A stretch of 64,000 nt of DNA from Penium margaritaceum (lineage: Eukaryota; Streptophyta; Zygnematophyceae; Desmidiales; Peniaceae), in NCBI GenBank assembly GCA_023375785.1, contig SZWC01004989.1, positions 55,394-119,393 on the forward strand, read 5' to 3'. The notes below the pieces were generated by a model. The model had not been told where the DNA came from. It saw only the letters and a list, made by a program, of their open reading frames with translations, and did not search any database. A program made the position numbers and the translations under genes. Positions 35,450 to 46,564 of this stretch are shown here, piece by piece. Within the stretch, counting starts at the first letter, position 1; the number at the start of each line of letters is the position of its first letter.

Positions 35450-36532
35450 TGTTGACCTGATATGCTCCTTGTCCATGGCTGATATTTGGACAGGCACAAG
35501 ACGGACTAGGCATGCACTGCTCCCATGGAGTAAGTCCCCTAAGTCTGGTCCAGATAGACAAGGCATGCAATGCTCCTTTGGAGCAAGTCCCTATGGTTTA
35601 ATCTGGATAGTATAGCAAGTAAACACTACCTAGGACAACTCCTTGTGGCTTAGACATCCCACAGTTAGTCTCTGAAGTACGAGGTCACAGGGTCAAATCC
35701 CAGTTTGGTGACTAATTTTCTTTCTGACGGAAAGGGGGACACGAAGGTTCTAAAAGACATCTTAGGACATTCGAAGGTCCTTCCTAGTAGCTGGCTCCAC
35801 TTGGCGGCCACAAGGAGCGCCATGTAGGCAAGGGGGATGACGCAATCCAGATTGCCGCCAAAGTGGCTCATCGAAGGAGCCACTACGCGCCCAGGCTAGA
35901 TGCTGGCTCTAGGGCTATAAGAACCCGTCACTTGCTTGTCATTGAGTATTGTTCTTACCTTTGAGACTCCTCACGGAGTTGTCCACCAAAGGCAGACACT
36001 AAAGAAGCACTGGTTGGTCTAAGCACAAAGGAGTTCGCTCCTTGTGCAAAAGTGACTAAGTGCTAAGGACACAGTACAAGGAAGTGATTCCTACAAATTG
36101 CTCAGTGTGGAACCTTGGCTCTGAGGGTGATATCATCCCTTCGTTGCAACACCAAGAGCGGTCGGCGGGAACTATTGTGTCGGAACCCATTTTCTAGACC
36201 GTCGCCTGAGGCAGGTTGACAAAGGGTTATGGGTCCCCACTAATTAGTTGTAAGGCACGCTTCTGCGCACTCTATCGCCCTCTCTGTCTTGCAGCACGTA
36301 TCAGCTCCATCTACTCCATCTGCTTCATCTCCTCCATAAGTTGAAACGGCGGGTCGTGGCAGTTAGCAAACAAGGGCCAAGGATAAGCTCTGTCCTTGGA
36401 AATACGACCCTTAGGCTCTAACCATGATAAGCTCTGTCCTTGGAGGCACGACCCTGGGTTCGCTAGTGGGTGTTCTTCTCTGTTTGCAGATGATCAACGG
36501 CTAAGGGGTAAGCGATGGATGGGCACCTTCTA
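35450..36532 (+). repeat. 5' LTR of B3
   Basis: Starts TGTTGACCTGA and is about 1083 bp, with the inner end placed just before CGGTAGCAGACAAC. It has an A-box (35646-35656) and B-box (35690-35700). Confidence 0.8.
35915..35921 (+). promoter_or_regulatory. TATA-like box in family B LTR
   Basis: CTATAAG lies about 465 bp into the LTR, in a conserved context (GGCTATAAGAACC). It is a plausible Pol II start for the element RNA. The role is inferred. Confidence 0.45.
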
Positions 36533-36535
36533 AAC

Positions 36536-36549
36536 CGGTAGCAGACAAC
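36536..36549 (+). other. Candidate primer-binding site of B3
   Basis: CGGTAGCAGACAAC just inside the LTR loosely resembles the initiator-Met site. The same string occurs at 32024 in B2. The match is weak. Confidence 0.4.
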
Positions 36550-36610
36550 AGCCTATATCAGCCTACATCAGCCTCAACAAAGCAGAGAAGCAGAGAAGCA
36601 GAGAAAGAGT

Positions 36611-37470
36611 ATGACGACTCCCATGACGCTCACTGTCAAGCAGGTCAATGGTGGGATGTGAACGTTCACATGGGTCTGGTTTTCCCTTGTGGAGATGGCA
36701 ATTTGAGATTGTCATGAGGGTGCGTGGCTACTTGACGATGTTCCTTGGCGAAGAGTTTGTACCTCCATAAACAGATCCTGGATATAAAACGTGGAGTATC
36801 CAAAATAACATGGCGCTTGCAATTTTTGTAACATCAGTACATAAGTCACACTATGTCCACCTCCAAGGTATCACACATGCATTAAAGGCTTATGAGAAGC
36901 TTGCACGTGTACACCAATCAACGGCTCTCGCAAATCGCCTCTTCATCCTACAAAAGCTGATTTCGATGAGGGTGAGAGAGGGAGAGTCCATTCCGGACTT
37001 CCTGTTGCAGTTTCAAGGATTGCTGTAGGAAGTGACCCAAATGAACTGGGAAATAGACACCAACATACACGCCATGATCCTCCTCATGGCGCTACTTGAA
37101 AGTTGGAATCCTCTGATCACCGTCTTTGGCGGTTCGAAGGAGGAGGATTTGACGTATGAGGCAGTGTCTGAATACATGCGCAACGAGGCCATGCGTCATA
37201 GCGGTAGTGAGGCAAATATTTCAGCCTATGCTACACTGTACGGTGGTCGTGGCAACAATTCCTCTTTTGGTCAGAGCAGCAGCGGAAGCAGTGGCGGTGG
37301 AGGAAAAGGCAACGGTGGCGCAAGAAAGAGTTCAAAGCGTCCTTAAAGTGCCATAACTGTCGCAAGCCTAGGCATTGGACACGGGACTACAGGGCTCCCA
37401 AGAAGGAAGACGGAGATCATGGTGGTAGATATGAGGGCAAAGGAAAGGGTGAGAAGGAGTTGACAAACAT
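36611..37470 (+). pseudogene. B3 gag remnant
   Basis: Same design as B2 gag: Met-Thr-Thr start, a helical region with KAYEKLARVHQSTALANRLF, a Ser/Gly-rich stretch (SGSSGGGGKGNGG) and a zinc-knuckle area near 37340-37390. It is broken. Confidence 0.8.
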
Positions 37471-37474
37471 GATG

Positions 37475-38870
37475 GCTAAGAGCGTATCGGCAACCAAGGG
37501 AGCGGTACTACTAAAGCGGGGAGCCTACGCGCTTGACTTTGGCACAAACCACCACTCTTCAAGGGACAAGGATGTGTTCATCTTCATTGCGGACACTGAA
37601 CATTGCTTCAGGTGTGCTAACGGCAGCTTTGTCCATGCGCAAGGCCAGGGAGATAAGTTGATCAGTATCAATGTGAACGGAGCTAAAAAAGACATGAAGC
37701 TGGACAACGTCGTCTACATGCCGTCTTTTGTGGCAAACCTCTTGTTAGTGTCTAAAATCACGGACCACGACATGACGGTCGTCTACACGGAGGAGGAGGC
37801 CGTGATTATCAAGAAGAAGGACATCAAGATCTCCTATTCCAAGGAGAGTCTTCTCGCACATGTTCCAAGAGTTGATGGGCTCTACGTACTACAGACCAAA
37901 CCCCTTGAGAGTACAAATGAGGGATATGTAGCGGTTGAAGAGCCCTAGTCTCCACATCCTGATGTTGCACCACAAGCCATCACCATGGCGGCCAACTACA
38001 CCAACACAGATCCTGAGCTATGGCACAGGCGGTTTGGCCATGTGGCCGACAGCACTTTGCAAGCTATGCAGCAGCACAAAGTGGTTCATGGGATGGATGG
38101 ATGCAAGGCCAAGGATATGGGAAAGTGCAAAAAGCTGTGTGAGCCATGCCTCCAAGGCAAGGCAAAGACAAAGCCCTTTGAGCGTAATGGCTAACGTGCG
38201 GCACCAATCTTGGACCTGATTCAATCTGATGTGTGCGGACCATTCTGAACCCCTTTGAACGGTGGCAGCAAGTATTTCTTGACCTTCATCGATGACCACA
38301 GTCGCAAGATATAGATCTACTTGCTCAAGACAAAGGGAGCATTCAAGGAGCTGTAAGAGTTTGTCGAGATGGTAGAGTGTCAGACAAGCAAGGTCAAGGC
38401 ACAGCGTACGGACAACGGTGTTGAGTACGAGGCGTACAAAGGCTGGTTGAGCCAATATGGGATCAACCACCAAACCACCACGCCTTATACCCCCCAGAGC
38501 AATGGCATTGCCAAGCGGATAAACCTAACTATCCTCGGCATGACACAAAGCATGCTCTTTGATGCCAAACTCCCACCTCGCTTATGGACTGAAGTTACAA
38601 GAACTGCTTTCTACCTTGTGAGTCTCACTCTAGCAGCCGCGCTTGGAAGGCGTGGTAAGAGGCAGCAAGAGAAGCAACTAAGGACGCCATATGAGGCTTT
38701 ATCAGGGAAGAAGCCAGATGCCTCACACTTGAGGATCTTTTGTTATACTGCCTGGACAAAGGTCCAAGGAGGAGAAAGAAATGGCAAGCTCGATGTATGC
38801 GCTCGTAAGTGTGTAATGGTCGGATACGACACTACACAGAAGGCTTACAGGCTGTAAGACCAAACGGCTA
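37475..38870 (+). pseudogene. B3 protease and integrase remnant
   Basis: Protease region with VVYMPSFVANLLLVSKITD. GAG-pre-integrase with ELWHRRFGHVADSTLQAM and CKKLCEPC. Integrase with TDNGVEYEAYKGW and TPYTPQSNGIA. It is broken. Confidence 0.8.
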
Positions 38871-39289
38871 GAAAGCTTATTAGGAGCCGAGATGTTGCGT
38901 TTGATGAAAGGACGCTCGGCAAGGGACAGTCGTTGGACCCTATCCATCCTCCCAAATGAGGAGAGTGGATTGTGTTGCTCGAGTCAGGTGATCAGGTACC
39001 AGAAAACTGGCAGATGGTCCGAGTGAAGGATGGTGTTGTAGGGAGAGTGGTTGTGCAAGCTGACAGAGCAACGGACTCTGACGCTGAGTCTGAGTCGTCC
39101 GTGGCCTCTGAGTCAAACTTTGAGGCTGGTGGCTCTTCCTCAAAAACAGATCACTGGCAGCGTAGGAGTAACAGAAGCAACTAAGCCTTGAAGCACCACC
39201 TAGAACAATCCGGCATAATATGCACCAGAAGAAGCCTCCTCCCAAGTACGACGCTGAGAGTGCGGATTGGACCGGACTCAGCTGGTCAA

Positions 39290-40590
39290 GCTTGGCACAG
39301 GGAGAGCCGTAACAGAGGCTATGAACATGCCAGATGCGGCCAAATGGAAGGAGGAAGTGGATAGCAAACTCGCATCCATTGAAGAGAACGGAACATGGGT
39401 TCTGGAAGACAAGCTCCTAAATGCGCACGTGGTGGGGTCAAAGTGGGTACTCCGGAAAACATCCAAGCAGGATGGTACTATCCACAATTACAAGGTAAGA
39501 GTTGTGGTGAAGGGGTTTTCCCAGCGTATAGGCTAAGAGTACGAGGAGACCTTCACGCCTGTTGTCACCTTTATCTCCATCATATCCATGTTGAGCATCT
39601 GCTCGTCATCGGTCGAGTTCTTGAACAAGCTGAAGACAGATCTCAGCAACAGGTTCAAGATGAAGGACATGGGTCCGCTCGAGTTCTACCTCGGGATAAC
39701 CATCTATCGTAATCGTACAGCAGGCACCATCGAGCTGAACCAGACTAAGTACATCATGGAGGTCCTCAAGTGCTACAACATGGAGGACTACAGGCCCATA
39801 AGCACACCCATGACAACAGACATCAAGTTCTCCTCCTCCATGAGCTCCAGCACGGAAGCAAAATGGCATGAGATGGAGAACATTCCCTACCGATATACTC
39901 TTGGCAGCCTTATGTACGCCATGGTAGAAAAACGCCCTGACATTTGCTATGCTGTGGGATAAGTGAGCAGGTTTGTGGCCAATCCTGGGCCACAACACTG
40001 GCAAGCAGTCAAGCGCATCATGCGCTATCTACAGAAGACCCAACACATGGGACTCCAGTTTGGAGGCCAAGAAGGATCTGATCCGCTGTGGCTAGTGTGC
40101 TACAAAGACGCCAAGTGGGGGGAAGAATTAATAACAGAATGTCCACCTCGGGTTTTGTGTACCTCTTGAACGGTGGTCCAGTCTCTTGGGCAAGCACAAG
40201 ACAGTATCTCCGTCTCTACCGCTAAGGCAGAGTACATGGCTCTGTAAGGAGCATACAAGGAGACAGAGTGGCTGCGCAGTTTGCTTGCCGAGATGAAAGT
40301 GCCACAAACGGAGGCAACAGAGGTCTGCATCGACAACAGGAGTACCATGAAAATGGCAAAGAATGATGTCATCTCCCGACGGACCAAGCACATTGACATC
40401 AGTAACCACTACTCACGCGACCTGGTCGCAAAGGAGATCGTGGACCACGAATACGTGGAGATCAGGTACATGCTCACCGATTGCATGACAAAGGCTCTGG
40501 ACAGCAAATTGCACTCTGCAGGTACTCAAGACACTTCTATGGTCAACGCAAAGACGAAGACTCAGGCCAAGACTGCTGGAGAGAGATGAG
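39290..40590 (+). pseudogene. B3 reverse transcriptase and RNase H remnant
   Basis: RT N-terminal landmarks (NMPDAAKWKEEVDSKL, KWVLRKTSKQDGTI) are followed, after an internal loss, by the RT thumb/connection (FYLGITIYRN, YTLGSLMYAMVEKRPD). RNase H follows, with RRTKHIDISNHYSRDLV. It ends near 40590. It is broken. Confidence 0.8.
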
Positions 40591-40607
40591 ATCTCACAAC
40601 TAATGGA

Positions 40608-40627
40608 TAGAGGAGGAACTGAGAGTT
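40608..40627 (+). other. Polypurine tract of B3
   Basis: The purine-rich AGAGGAGGAACTGAGAG stretch sits immediately upstream of the 3' LTR at 40628. Confidence 0.6.
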
Positions 40628-41379
40628 TGTTAACCTGACATGCTCCTTGTCCATGGCTGATATTTGGACAGGATGGACTAGGCATGCACTGCTCCCATGG
40701 AGTAAGTCCCTTAAGTCTGGTCGAGATAGACAAGGCATGCACTGCTCCTTTGGAGCAAGTCCCCTTCGTCTAATCTGGATAGTATAGCCAATAAATACTA
40801 CCTAGGAGAACTCCTTGTGGCTTAGACATTCCAGAGTCAGTCTCTGAAGAGGTCACTGGGTCAAATCCCAGCCCGCTGACTAATTTTCTTTGTGGCGAAA
40901 AGGGGGACAAGAAGGTTCTAAGTAACATCTTAGAATATTCGAAGGTCCTTCCTAGTGGTTGATGTAACTTGGCGGTCACAGGGAGCGCCATGTAGGCAGG
41001 GGGGATGACGGAATCCAGATTGCTCCCAAAGTGGCTCATCCAAGGAGCCATTGTGTACCTAGGCTGGCTTTAGGACTAAGAACGTGTCAGTTGCCTGTTA
41101 TTGAGTACAGTTCTTACCTTTGAGACTCCTCACATAGTTATCAGCTGGAGGCAGACACTAAAAAAACATTGGTTGGTGTAAGCCCCATGAGTTCGCTCCT
41201 TACGGGAAAGTGACCAGGTACTAAGGACATAGTGCAAGGAAGTGATTCTTATGAAGTGCTCAATGTGGAACCTTGGCTCAGAGGGTGATATCATCTCTTG
41301 GTTGCAATACCAAGAGCGGTCGACGAGAACCATTGTGTCAGAACCCGTTTTCTAGACCGTCGCCTCAGGCAGGTTGACA
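40628..41379 (+). repeat. 3' LTR of B3 (first 752 bp)
   Basis: Family B LTR truncated at 41379, where family A LTR sequence begins. It has an A-box (40818-40828) and B-box (40858-40868). Confidence 0.85.
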
Positions 41380-41639
41380 CCTTTTTGTTTTCTCAAGCTA
41401 AGGCATGGCGCCATCGCCCATGGTCACCCAGACATCGGCGGTCGATGATCCCGGAATCTTCGAAAATTCATATCTCCCAATCCTACCATTAGATGGACCT
41501 TAAACTTGAACAGTACACATTTTGCCACTTAATCTTTTCAATTGTGAAGTCGGATCAACAATCGGAGTAGGTATCTGATAATTTCCCGGAACCTGCTCTT
41601 GTGGACCTCAAACTTAGCCGGATGGCTTCTATCCCAACA

Positions 41640-42435
41640 CTCTCCCACTTTGGTGGAGTCGGAGTTGGCTGAGTCCACATGCCTTCATGCAGAACTGCTG
41701 TTTCTCATGGGTCACTAGTTAGGTGCAGAAATCAGCGACCTGCTTGCAGGTTGGAGTAAACTCTAGCTTGATAACACTGTCCTACATCATGTGCCTGATG
41801 AAGTGAGATGCGATGTCAATGTGCTAGGTCCGTATAGGGTCCTCTGGATTCTTGGCTAGTACGTTTTCGGTATGGTTCTCGACGTGCACAGGAACTAGAA
41901 GTGCTGTACTCCCATTCATCTCTGCCATGAGACGCTGAAATCAAACTGCTTCCTTGGCTCCAAAGCTAAGAGACGTACTTAGCTTCTGTCCTTGAGGTGG
42001 CCATGACCACTTGCCGCTTGCTGCACCTGCTGATGGTCCTACCATTCATGAGGAACACATGTCCAGTGATGGACTTAACGTCCTAAGGGTTTGAAGCCCA
42101 ATCTGCGTATGTGTAGCCGATGATGTTGTCATCGCCAGTGTACATGATGCCGATCTTGATGGTTGCAGCAAGGTAGCACAAAATCCGCTTCAGTGCCTTC
42201 TGGTGCTCAGGTCCGGGGTTCGTCATGTATTGGCTTACAGTGCTAACAGCCTGTGCGAGGTCCGACCTGGTTGCAACCATCACGTACATGAGACTGCCGA
42301 CGACGCTCTGGTACTTCTGCCGTTTAGCTGCATTCGCTTCTCCATTGAAGCTCACGAAGTACTGCTGCGTCTCCAGTAGCGTGGCGATGGATTTTACCTC
42401 TGCCATACCGAATCACTACAAGACATCCTTGATAT
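41640..42435 (-). pseudogene. A7 RNase H and RT C-terminal remnant
   Basis: Antisense sequence with GSLMYVMVATRSDLAQAVS and the RNase H start GYTYADWASNP, running to the polypurine tract. It is broken. Confidence 0.75.
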
Positions 42436-42439
42436 AGCA

Positions 42440-42733
42440 GTTTCTTGATGTACACCACAGAGCTCAGTGCTTTGGCCCAAAAGAGGTAGGTGAGCGGAGC
42501 CGCGTGCAGCATGGAGCACGCCGAGTCAACGAAGATACGGTTGGCGCATTCTGCTACGCCGTTCTGCTACGGCGAGGTCAGCGCGGTACGCTGTGCCTTG
42601 ATGCCTGCTCCTGTTAGGTAGTCTTGAAACTCCTTACTCAGTTACTCTCCACCACGGTCGTTACGGGACGCCTTGATCTTCTTGCCAGTCTGGGTCTCCA
42701 CCATTGCCTTGGACTCCTTCAACCTGACAAAGC
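42440..42733 (-). pseudogene. A7 integrase remnant
   Basis: Antisense match to the integrase core (D..GGEYLSKEF region, NRT..ES and SMLHAA segment). It is joined directly to RT C-terminal sequence by an internal loss. Confidence 0.7.
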
Positions 42734-43468
42734 TTTTAGAACTGGAAGAGAGAGGCAGCCTTGGAGCAGCAAGCATGTGGGACTTGAAGGGCATCACTTG
42801 TGTTGAAGAATGGTTGTTCAATCACTCAAAATGATGTGCATATAGAGCTAGAGCTTGGGCAAGTCAGTCCTCTCACAAGCGACACCACTTAGCCATGGAG
42901 GCTAAGGCTCAAACAGTTGAGTCCATAATCTCATGCAAGAGAGGAAATCAGCCTAGCAATCAGGCTGACCATGCAGACATGACCTAGAGAGCTAGAAAAT
43001 TCTCTTATGGCACACTTGTAGTGGCCACATAACCCACAATCCCATGGAGAATCGCTATGTGTCCATGGCTAGCACACAAGGATCTCACCTCACCTAAAAA
43101 GTAAGGAGAGGTACCTTTTTCCTAGTCAGTACACTCTGACAAGGCAACCCAAGAATCTAGGACCTTTTGGGATATTTCTCCCATCAGGTCTTGACCCTCT
43201 ACCCCTTGCCTTTTTCTTTTGTCAGGCTAAGGCATGGAGCCATCGCCCATGGTCAACCGAATATCGGCTATCGATGACCCTGGAAACTTCAAAAATTCAT
43301 ATCTCCCAATCCAACTGTTGGATCGGCCTCAAACTTGGATTGTAGACATTTTGCCACCTGATCTTTCTAGTGGTGAACACGGATTGATGATTTGAGCAAG
43401 CACCTGGTAGTTTCATAGAATTTGCTCCTTTAGACGTGATATTGAGCCGGATGGCTCCTTTCCCAAGA
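42734..43468 (-). repeat. 3' LTR of A8
   Basis: A 735-bp family A LTR in minus orientation with slightly degraded ends. Confidence 0.85.
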
Positions 43469-44977
43469 ATCTCCTATTCTGCAGTAGTCAAAGTGGGCTG
43501 AGTCCACATGCCTTCATGCAGAACTGCTGCTTCTCACGGGTCACTGGCTTGGTAAAAAAATGAGCAACCTGCTTGCTAGTTGGAGTAAACTACAGCTTGA
43601 TAGCACCCTCTTGTACCATGTGCGTGATGAAGTAATATGTGATGTCAATGTGCTTGGTGCATGGATGGTGCTCACGATTCTTTGCGAGTGTGATTGCACT
43701 CCGGTTGGCGACACGCACAAGAATTAGAACTGCTGCACTTGCACTCATCCCTTCCATGAGACGCTAAAGCCAAACTGCTTCCTTGGCTCCAAAGTTGAGA
43801 GAGATGTACTCAGCTTCTGTGCTTGAGGTGGCCACGACCACCTGCCGGTTGCTGCACCAGCCGTTGGCTCCACCATTCATGAGGAACACATGTCCAGAGA
43901 TGGACATGCGGTCCTCAGGGTTTGAAGCTCCATCTGCGTCTGTATAGCCGATGATGTTGTTTTTGTTGTAGGTGATGTCGATGTTGATGGTTCCAGCAAG
44001 GTAGCAAAAGATCCGCTGCACAGACTTCCGGTGCTCAGGTCCGAGATTTGCCATGTGCTGGCTCACAACACTAACAGCCTGTGTGAGGTCCGGCCTGGTT
44101 GCAACCATCAGGTACATGAGGCTGCCAAGGGCGCTTTGGTTCTTCTGCCACTCAGTTGCATCGGCTTCTCCATTGAAGCTCACGAGGTATTGCCGCGTCT
44201 CTAGCGGCGTACCAATGGGTTTTGCCTCTGCCATGTCGAACCGTTGCAAGGCATCCTTGATGTAGCGGCTCTGCTACAGTGAGAGAGAGCCTGATTTGTG
44301 GTCACGCGTGATCAAAATATCGAGGAAGTATGATGCCTTCCCAAGATCAGACATCTAGAAGCGTTCCTGCATGGCCTCTTTGAATTCCTGCAGTGCACAC
44401 ATGCTATGGGAAAGGAGGAGCATGTCATCCACATACACAATGATGATAAGGATCTCATGCTCATGCTGCCAGCGATAGACACTGTAGTCACACTCACTAC
44501 GCATGGATCCCATGCAGTGCAACGCCGCATCCAATTTCAGGTGCCAAGCAGGCGACGATTGCTTGAGCCTGTACAGCGACATCTGCAGCTTACAAACAAG
44601 GTGCTCCTGGCCATCCATGAGGAACTCCTCTGGCTGCTTCATGTAAATCTCCTCCTCCGGGTCATTGTTTAGGAACCCCATCTTGACGTCCATGTGGTGG
44701 AGCTCAAAGTCCTGTACTCCTGCTCTGAAAGGAGCGTACGCACAGAGGCAAACTTTGCAACAGGAGAAAGGTTTCAGTGTAGTCCATGCGTTCGTGCTGC
44801 AAGTAGCCCTTGGCAACCAGCCTCGCCTTGTACTTTTCGAAGTTGCCATGTGCACCCCTCTTCTTCTTGAACACCCGCTTGCACTTGATTACCTTGCGTC
44901 CAGGTGGACGCTCAGTCAGCTTTGACGTGCTGTTGTCGGGCTACGAATGTATCTCCTACTACACAGCTTACGCCCAA
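43469..44977 (-). pseudogene. A8 reverse transcriptase and RNase H remnant
   Basis: RT shows HHMDVKMGFLN and the YVDDM catalytic motif (near 44430). RNase H has GYTDADGASNPEDRMS and a long conserved stretch at 43764-44249. It is broken. Confidence 0.8.
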
Positions 44978-45602
44978 GGCATGGACTACTCCTCTAGAGT
45001 TAGTCCCATTGGTCTAAACTGGATTGTATAGCCAACAAACACTACCTAGGATGACTCCTAATGGGTAACATGTTCGAGAGTTAGTCTCAGGAGCGAGAGG
45101 TCACTAGGTCACATCCCAATCCAGTGACTAATTTTGTTTGGGATGAAAAGGGGGAGAGAAAGGTTCTTAGAGACATCTTAGAACACTCCAAGGTCCTTCC
45201 TGGTGGCTGGCACCATGTGGCGGTCACAAGGAGCGCCATGTATGTAGGGGGGATGATGCAATTAAGATTGCCCCAAAAGTGGGTCATGTAAGGAGCCATT
45301 GTGCACCTAGGCTAGAGGCTGGCTCTAGGACTATAAGAACCTGTCAGTTGCATGTCATTGAGTACAATTCTTACCTTAAAAACTCCTAATAGAGTTCTCC
45401 ACCTGAGGTAGACACTAAAGAAGCATTGGTTGGTCTAAGCCCCAGGAGTTAGCTCCTTGCGCGAAAGTGACCAGATGCTAAGGATACAGTATAAGGAAGT
45501 GATTATTATGAAATGCTCCATGTGGAATATTGGCTGTGAGGGAGATATAATGTCTTGGTTGGAATACCAAGAGTGGTCGACGAGAACCATTGTATCGGAA
45601 CA
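44978..45602 (+). repeat. Copia family B LTR fragment (B4)
   Basis: About 625 bp of a family B LTR truncated at both ends, lying between A8 (-) and A9 (+). It includes a degraded version of the tRNA-like segment (about 45055-45125). Confidence 0.8.
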
Positions 45603-46550
45603 TTGACTGATCCTCTGTTCTAATAGCATGTCTACACTGTAGGAGTTTAACGAGGCCATGAGGAGCGCTTTCAGATGTGTGATCTTGGGAGGTGTCATAT
45701 TTCCTTGGCATCTAGATCACAAGTGACCGCAACTCATGCTCTCTCTCTATACAATAGAATCGCTATGTCAAGCATGTCTTGGAGCGGGTTTGTATCGCAG
45801 ATGCCAAACCCATCGGCACGTCGCTGGAGACACAACACTACCTCGTGAATTTTAATGGAGAAGTATATGCAGCTGAGTAGCAGAAGTACAAGAGCGCTTC
45901 GGCACTTTGATGTACCTTATGGTGGTAACCAGGCTAGACCTCGCACAGGCTGTGAATGGTGTGAGCTAACATATGAGTAACCCCGGACCTGAGCACCAGA
46001 AGGCAGTGAAGGGAATCTTTTTCTACCTTGCTGGAACCATCAACATCGTCATCTCCCATAACGGCAACAATAACAGCATCATTGGCTATACAGACGCAGA
46101 TTAGTTATTAAACCCAAAGGACTTCAAGTCCATTTTTAAATATGTCTTCGTCTTGAATATCAAGGTCATCAGCTGGTGTAGCAATCGCAAAGTGGTCGTA
46201 GCTATCTTAAGCATGCAAGCTGAGGACTTGTCTCTTAGCTTTGGAACAAAGGAAGCAGTTAGGCTCCAACATCTCATGGCAGAGATGAGTGGGAGTAGAA
46301 CATTTCCTCATCACGTGCGCGTCGACAACCAGAGCACAAGCGCACTCGCCAAGAATCTCGAGCACCATACTCTTACCAAACACATCAACATTGCCTATCT
46401 CTTCATGAGACACATGGTGTAGGAGTGTGCTATGAAGCTTGAATTTATTCCAAGCAGCAAGCACATCGCTAATACCTGCACCAAGCCACTGACTCGTAAG
46501 AAGCAACATTTTTGCACGAAGGAATGTGGAATGAGCCTACTATAACTAGG
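45603..46550 (+). pseudogene. A9 reverse transcriptase and RNase H remnant
   Basis: It starts within the RT palm (sequence matching the SNSMSALQEF segment of other copies) and runs through RNase H to HINIAYLFMRHMV. It is among the most diverged family A copies in the window. Confidence 0.75.
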
Positions 46551-46564
46551 ACAAAGTGGGAGAT

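Larger units (their letters stand above)
35450..41379 (+). mobile_element. Ty1/copia retrotransposon, family B, copy B3
   Basis: Plus orientation: 5' LTR 35450 to about 36532, a leader of about 75 bases, gag, protease, integrase, RT (part of it missing), RNase H, a polypurine-rich stretch and a 3' LTR from 40628 that is cut at 41379. B3 sits in the RT of B2, which is the same family inserted into itself. Its right end has been lost together with the rest of B2, and the sequence passes into a family A LTR. It is broken, with several interruptions and internal losses. Confidence 0.85.
41380..42733 (-). mobile_element. Ty1/copia remnant, family A, copy A7
   Basis: Minus orientation: a 3' LTR piece (41380-41639), a polypurine-tract match (41641-41651), RNase H and RT C-terminal sequence (to about 42435), then integrase sequence (42440-42733) with most of RT missing between them. 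A8 cuts it at 42733/42734. The LTR piece could be the outer part of the A6 LTR, making A7 and A6 tandem elements that share one LTR. It is heavily broken. Confidence 0.75.
42734..44977 (-). mobile_element. Ty1/copia remnant, family A, copy A8 (3' part)
   Basis: Minus orientation: RT and RNase H (44977-43469) followed by a near-full 3' LTR (43468-42734, 735 bp). It stops in the RT N-terminal region at 44977, where family B LTR sequence B4 starts. It is inserted in the integrase of A7. With A9 it forms a large inverted structure around B4. It is broken. Confidence 0.85.

Noticed and set aside
42734-43468. Solo LTR
   Set aside because: Its outer side abuts integrase of A7, but its inner side continues with the polypurine tract and RNase H of A8. 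It is therefore the 3' LTR of that element.
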